Below are positions 5,774-9,058 of a stretch of DNA of 9,058 bases, piece after piece (the first letter of the stretch is position 1; each line of letters opens with the position of its first letter). Source of the DNA: an uncultured Collinsella sp. (lineage in GTDB: Bacteria > Actinomycetota > Coriobacteriia > Coriobacteriales > Coriobacteriaceae); assembly GCA_900555225.1 (NCBI GenBank), contig USKL01000047.1, forward strand, positions 1-9,058, in the 5' to 3' direction. Position numbers and translations under genes: made by a program. The notes under the pieces were generated by a model, which was given only the letters and a program-made list of their open reading frames with translations, did no database searches and was not told the origin of the DNA.

Positions 5774-5830
5774 TAATCAACAGTTTCGTCAGTGCTATTA
5801 CTATTATTAGGATATTTATATCTATAGAAA
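5774..5830 (+). other. Candidate basal unwinding system: tandem boxes, DnaA-trio run and AT-rich DNA
   Basis: Two adjacent degenerate boxes, TAATCAACA and GTTTCGTCA (5774-5791), are followed after 3 bases by five in-register triplets CTA TTA CTA TTA TTA (5795-5809). The complementary strand reads 3'-GAT AAT GAT AAT AAT, the DnaA-trio pattern described for Bacillus subtilis, where DnaA filaments start strand opening. AT-rich sequence continues to about 5830. Order and orientation agree with that model; the assignment is by similarity only. Confidence 0.6.
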
Positions 5831-5841
5831 GGTATTAAAAG

Positions 5842-6945
5842 ATGAAGTTCACCGTCAGCCAGAGCTCGCTTACACAAGCCATCGGCGTCGTTATGAAGGG
5901 TGTCGCTTCGGCATCCACCCTTCCCATCCTGTCGGGCGTGCTCGTCAAGGCGCAAGACGGCATCTTGGAATTCCAGACCTCTAACTACACTATCTCGATC
6001 CGTCATCGCATCGCGGCGCATGTCGAAGAAGAGGGCGAGATGGTTATCCCCTGTAAGATGCTTTCCAATATCACTAAGACCCTCCCCGATGCCCCGGTCA
6101 CCTTTGAGCTGTCCGAGCGCCAGGTGCTGATTGGTTGCGAGAAGAGCTCTTTCCGCCTGAACACGCTCGATGCCAATGACTTCCCCGAGTTTCCGGCCTA
6201 TGCCATCGAGAGTGCCGTGGAGCTGCCGACCGATATCTTGTCCGAAATGGTCGGCCGCGTGTGGCGCGTCACCTCGACCGACAAGGCCCGCCCCATCCTA
6301 GGCGGCGTGCACATGAAGGTCGAGAACAACACCGTTCGCCTGGTGGCGACCGATTCCTTCCGCTTGGCCGTGTGCGATACGCAGGTCGAGACCTCGACCC
6401 TCGAGGGTTCCTTTGAGCTCAACGTTCCGGCCGACGCCTTTAACGACGCGCTGAACATCATGGCCAGCCAGGCGACCATCATGATCGGCGCTACCGACAC
6501 CCAGGTCGTCTTCGAGGCCGGCAACACCACCTACGTGTCGCGCCGCATCGAGGGCGTGTACCCCAACTACAAGCAGCTCATCCCCGATTCGTGCGTGACG
6601 AGCGTCAAGATCGACGTCGCCGCCTTTAACGCCGCCCTCAAGCGCGTGGCCGTTATCGCGAGCGCCAACCCCGCTGTCAAGTTCGAGATTGATGTCGAGA
6701 ACGGGCAGATGGGCCTGTCCTCCATTTCCAATGACCAGGACCTTGCGCAGGAGACGATCGATGTCGAGGCCGAGGGCGAGTCGGGCACCATCGCCTTCAA
6801 CTACCACTACATCTTCGGCTGCCTCAATGCCCTGTCCAAGGAGAAGGAGATCACGCTGGAGTTCAAGAGCTACTCGCAGGCGGGCATCTTCAAGTCCTAC
6901 GACAAGATCAACTACCTGTACCTGGTCATGCCGGTCCGCATCTAG
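5842..6945 (+). CDS. dnaN: DNA polymerase III subunit beta (sliding clamp)
   Basis: Ring-shaped clamp that tethers DNA polymerase III and other enzymes to DNA. The 367-residue product has the usual length and the three-domain repeat architecture. It begins MKFTVSQSSLTQAIGVVMKGVASASTLPILSGVLV and contains the family stretch RPILGGVHMKVENNTVRLVATDSFRLA in the second domain. It ends YLYLVMPVRI, the typical clamp C-terminus (LVMPxR[IL]) near the partner-binding pocket. The ATG at 5842 has GAAAGG (5827-5832) 9 bases upstream. recF follows 9 bases after its stop, so the two are cotranscribed. Confidence 0.98.
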   Translation: MKFTVSQSSLTQAIGVVMKGVASASTLPILSGVLVKAQDGILEFQTSNYTISIRHRIAAHVEEEGEMVIPCKMLSNITKTLPDAPVTFELSERQVLIGCEKSSFRLNTLDANDFPEFPAYAIESAVELPTDILSEMVGRVWRVTSTDKARPILGGVHMKVENNTVRLVATDSFRLAVCDTQVETSTLEGSFELNVPADAFNDALNIMASQATIMIGATDTQVVFEAGNTTYVSRRIEGVYPNYKQLIPDSCVTSVKIDVAAFNAALKRVAVIASANPAVKFEIDVENGQMGLSSISNDQDLAQETIDVEAEGESGTIAFNYHYIFGCLNALSKEKEITLEFKSYSQAGIFKSYDKINYLYLVMPVRI

Positions 6946-6954
6946 CGCTGCGCC

Positions 6955-8061
6955 ATGACCATGTTCGCCCGCGATCTTTCCGTCGCGCACTACCGCAGCT
7001 TCGATAGCTATCGCCTTGCCCTGGACGAGGGCGTGACGATACTTGCGGGACCCAACGCGGCGGGAAAGACCAATCTCATAGAGGCGCTGCAGCTGCTGAC
7101 GAGCGGCGCCTCGTTTAGGCATCCGACCGCAGCCGAGCTCGTCCATGACGGCGTGGGCTCGTGCAAGGCCGAGCTGAGGCTCGAGGGCGACGGCCGCGTG
7201 CTTGATATGGGATTGAGCGCGGAGGACGGTAAACGCTCGTTTAGCCGCAACGGCAAGAGATGCTCCGCCGCCGGTGTGCGCGGGGTTCTGCCGAGCGTGC
7301 TGTTTTGCCCCGACCATCTGGACATGGTTAAGCGAGGCGCCAGTGTGCGCCGCGCCGCCCTCGATGAGTTTGGCATGCAACTGAGCGCACGCTATGCCGA
7401 TCTTGCGAGCACCTATGGGCGCTGCGTGACTCAGCGTAACGCCTTGCTCAAGGAGACCTGGTGCTGCCGCGAGATGCTCGGCGCGTGGAACGATTCGATT
7501 GCCCGCGCGGGCTCGGCCCTGCTCGTGCACCGGTTGGCCCTGCTCGACCGGCTGGCGGGCCATGTGCGCACTGCCTACGGGCAAGTGGCGTCCGGCGAGG
7601 CTGCCAACGTGGCCTATGCGTCTACGCTGGGGGATTTGCCCCAGGTCGAGGATCGCGAAGAGCTGAAGGGCTGGGCGTACGAGCGCATGCTGGCTGCGCT
7701 TGACGAGCACGCCGACGAGGAAATTCGCCGCGGCGTGACGTTGGTGGGACCGCATCGCGATGAGATTGAGTTTACCGTGGCGGGTCGTTCCGCTCGTTCG
7801 TTTGCCAGCCAAGGTCAGCAGCGAACGTTGGTGCTGGCCTGGAAGGTGGCGGAGGTGGCCGTGGCTCGCGATGTCCTGGGCACCGCCCCACTGCTGCTTT
7901 TAGACGACGTGATGAGCGAGCTCGACGGCGAGCGTCGCGGCGCTTTTCTGCGGCTGATCGGCGATGATATCCAGACGGTCATAACCACGACCAACCTGGG
8001 GTATTTTACCGATGACCTGCTTGATCGAGCCAAGGTGGTGAGCATGGGTGAGACGTGCTAA
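6955..8061 (+). CDS. recF: DNA replication and repair protein RecF
   Basis: SMC-like ATP- and DNA-binding protein of the RecFOR pathway. It helps load RecA at single-strand gaps and supports replication restart. The 368-residue product has Walker A GPNAAGKT (32-39), the ABC-type signature FASQGQQRTLVLAWK (283-297) and Walker B LLLLDDVMSELD (313-324). Length and motif order are normal. The start is ATG at 6955, with a second ATG at 6961. Neither has a good ribosome-binding site, so coupling to dnaN, which ends 9 bases upstream, is likely. The 3' end overlaps the next gene by 14 bases. Confidence 0.97.
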   Translation: MTMFARDLSVAHYRSFDSYRLALDEGVTILAGPNAAGKTNLIEALQLLTSGASFRHPTAAELVHDGVGSCKAELRLEGDGRVLDMGLSAEDGKRSFSRNGKRCSAAGVRGVLPSVLFCPDHLDMVKRGASVRRAALDEFGMQLSARYADLASTYGRCVTQRNALLKETWCCREMLGAWNDSIARAGSALLVHRLALLDRLAGHVRTAYGQVASGEAANVAYASTLGDLPQVEDREELKGWAYERMLAALDEHADEEIRRGVTLVGPHRDEIEFTVAGRSARSFASQGQQRTLVLAWKVAEVAVARDVLGTAPLLLLDDVMSELDGERRGAFLRLIGDDIQTVITTTNLGYFTDDLLDRAKVVSMGETC

Positions 8062-8611
8062 TTACGAGCGCGAGAGCGAAACGGTTGCCTTCAGTGGATT
8101 TTTGAGCGCAGAGCGTCAGCGCATCCTGGCGGCCGCGACACCTGAGCGCCGCGCGCAGATGGAGGCTGCAGAGGAATCGCGCACGGTCTATCGCGCGTGG
8201 AATGCGGTGTGCTCGGGCACGCGCGAGGGACGACATGTGACGGGCCTGCGCTACCTGCCCGAGTCCAATGAGCTGCTGGTGTATCTCGACTCGCCCTCGT
8301 GGACGCAGGAAATGACGCTGTTGCGCGAGATCATCCGCGCGCGTATGGAGCGCGCCGGTGCGCATGTGGACGGCCTGGTGTTCAAAACCACCGCGCCCGG
8401 TCACACGCCACCCGCCGCCAAGGAGCGCCTGCGCCCGGCGACGACCGAGCGCCCGCCGGCTCCGCACGCCGACCTCAGTGAGGCCGAGCGCACCGAGATT
8501 GAGCGCCAAGTGGCGCCCATCGAAGACCAAAAACTGCGCGAGGCCCTCGAGAACGCCATGAGAGCCAGTGCCGAGTGGGCCAAGGGCGTGCAAAGCAAAA
8601 AAGAGCCTTAA
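8048..8611 (+). CDS. dciA: DUF721 (DciA-like) protein, probable replicative helicase loader
   Basis: Member of the DUF721 family, whose DciA members act with the DnaB helicase in bacteria without DnaC/DnaI. The 187-residue product has a DUF721 core at about 46-114: TVYRAWNAVCSG with W51, the strand ESNELLVYLDSPSWTQEM with W85, the helix LLREIIRARMERAG, and the closing strand VDGLVFKT. A Pro-rich, charged tail (about 115-187) ends in a helix and KSKKEP-like basic residues (QSKKEP). The GTG start at 8048 lies inside recF (14-base overlap), with AAGGTGG (8033-8039) upstream, so translation is probably coupled. Placement between recF and gyrB matches other Actinobacteria. The family call is good; the loader function is transferred from DciA and not shown here. 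Confidence 0.85.
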   Translation: MRRANYERESETVAFSGFLSAERQRILAAATPERRAQMEAAEESRTVYRAWNAVCSGTREGRHVTGLRYLPESNELLVYLDSPSWTQEMTLLREIIRARMERAGAHVDGLVFKTTAPGHTPPAAKERLRPATTERPPAPHADLSEAERTEIERQVAPIEDQKLREALENAMRASAEWAKGVQSKKEP

Positions 8612-8640
8612 ATCGCATCTGGTGGCCTTGTAGAGCCAAA

Positions 8641-8667
8641 TACCCTCGTTCCCGAGGGTATTTTTTT
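8641..8667 (+). terminator. Rho-independent terminator after the dciA-like gene
   Basis: Perfect 8-bp stem TACCCTCG (8641-8648) / CGAGGGTA (8653-8660), loop TTCC, followed by seven T residues (8661-8667). Adding A-T pairs at the base lengthens the stem to 11 bp. It ends transcription of the ATPase-dnaA-dnaN-recF-dciA block before gyrB. Confidence 0.95.
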
Positions 8668-8691
8668 ACGATAAACTAGTAAGGCTATACA
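8663..8691 (+). promoter_or_regulatory. Possible gyrB promoter
   Basis: A -10-like TATACA (8686-8691) lies 17 bases after a weak -35-like TTTTTA (8663-8668), just past the terminator. gyrB needs its own promoter because the terminator isolates it. The boxes are poor matches, so the position is tentative. TTGACT at 8699-8704 is too close to the start codon to act as a -35 box for gyrB. Confidence 0.3.
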
Positions 8692-8716
8692 CATTTTCTT
8701 GACTGAAGGAGGACGT

Positions 8717-9058
8717 GTGGCAAACGAAAACGATTACGATGGCGGCGAGATTAAGATTCTCGAAGGTCTCGAGGCCGTTCGTAAGCGCCCGGGCATGTAT
8801 ATCGGCTCGACGAGCGCCAGCGGTCTGCATCACCTGGTGTGGGAGATCGTTGACAACTCCGTCGACGAGGCCATGGCCGGTTTCTGCACCGAGATCCAGG
8901 TGACGGTCCACGCCGACAACTCCATCACGGTCGTCGACAACGGGCGCGGCATCCCCGTCGACGAGCACCCTGTTAAAAAGATCCCGACGCTCGAGGTCGT
9001 CATGACGATCCTGCACGCCGGCGGTAAGTTCGGCGGCGGAGGCTACAAGGTCTCCGGC
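8717..9058 (+). CDS. gyrB: DNA gyrase subunit B, N-terminal part (cut by window end)
   Basis: ATPase subunit of the type II topoisomerase that introduces negative supercoils ahead of the fork. Only 114 codons are present. They cover the start of the GHKL ATPase domain: [17 protein letters not shown] (14-30), N box [11 protein letters not shown] (42-52; E43, N47), G1 box DNGRGIP (74-80) and the HAGGKF stretch (100-105). The start is GTG at 8717 with AAGGAGGA (8706-8713) immediately upstream. ParE has the same motifs, but position downstream of recF and the dciA-like gene favours GyrB. It is open at the window end, not truncated biologically. Confidence 0.95.
   Translation, partial: MANENDYDGGEIKILEGLEAVRKRPGMYIGSTSASGLHHLVWEIVDNSVDEAMAGFCTEIQVTVHADNSITVVDNGRGIPVDEHPVKKIPTLEVVMTILHAGGKFGGGGYKVSG

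Larger units (their letters stand above)
5604..5841. other. oriC: Replication origin, downstream part with unwinding region (dnaA-dnaN gap)
   Basis: The 238-base gap holds the second box cluster and the probable DNA unwinding element. Sites: TTTTCAACA on the minus strand (5619-5627); TTGTCGAAA (5629-5637), shared with the upstream cluster; TTTTGCGCA (5683-5691) inside a near-copy of the upstream 22-bp element; TGTTGCACA (5717-5725), one base from TTTTGCACA; and TAATCAACA (5774-5782) directly followed by GTTTCGTCA (5783-5791). AT-rich DNA extends from 5795 to the dnaN ribosome-binding site. An imperfect stem (5638-5644 with 5666-5672) has no T-tract, so no clear dnaA terminator is seen. The dnaN promoter presumably lies here but cannot be placed with confidence. 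Confidence 0.75.

Noticed and set aside
6298..7812. 504-codon open frame on the minus strand across dnaN and recF
   Set aside because: It overlaps two firmly identified genes and has no recognisable motif. Long antisense frames are common in GC-rich DNA.

Overview
This 9,058-base window is the chromosomal replication-origin neighbourhood of a GC-rich bacterium. Two divergent gene blocks meet at an AT-richer stretch. Five leftward genes (rpmH, rnpA, yidD, yidC, jag) run away from the origin. Six rightward genes (an unnamed ATPase gene, dnaA, dnaN, recF, a DUF721/dciA-like gene, gyrB) run the other way. The order dnaA-dnaN-recF-DUF721-gyrB is typical of Actinobacteria. The protein sequences, the GC content and the extra ATPase gene before dnaA suggest class Coriobacteriia (a Collinsella/Olsenella-like anaerobe). 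The taxon is inferred from memory, not from a search.

Positions 36-2165 (minus strand) hold the ribosomal protein L34, RNase P protein, YidD, YidC insertase and Jag/KhpB genes. They are packed as one transcription unit behind a strong sigma70-type promoter (TTGACA, 18-base spacer, TACAAT). A 7-bp GC-rich hairpin lies in the rpmH leader. Positions 2341-2450 hold a first cluster of DnaA-box-like sites. Positions 2511-3863 encode a 450-residue protein that joins a GHKL ATP-binding domain, a long Gln/Pro/Tyr/Met-rich linker and a C-terminal winged helix. It sits 15 bases upstream of dnaA. dnaA (3879-5603) has an unusually long domain II, and a near-perfect parS-like palindrome lies inside that part of the gene. 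The dnaA-dnaN gap (5604-5841) holds the second box cluster, then a run of DnaA-trio-like triplets and AT-rich DNA, and looks like the unwinding site. dnaN, recF and the dciA-like gene follow with almost no gaps. They end at a clear intrinsic terminator (8641-8667), after which gyrB begins and runs off the window.

The genes form a replication-initiation module: DnaA binds and opens the origin, the dciA product probably helps load the replicative helicase, DnaN is the sliding clamp, RecF acts at gaps and stalled forks, and GyrB removes supercoils. The origin appears bipartite. Its two box clusters are about 3.2 kb apart and flank the ATPase gene and dnaA, and they share a 22-bp element. The decamer GTTYTCAACA occurs six times by eye: three times upstream, twice inside the ATPase coding region and once downstream of dnaA. 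The least understood part is the ATPase/winged-helix protein; it is the best candidate here for an undescribed regulator of initiation.
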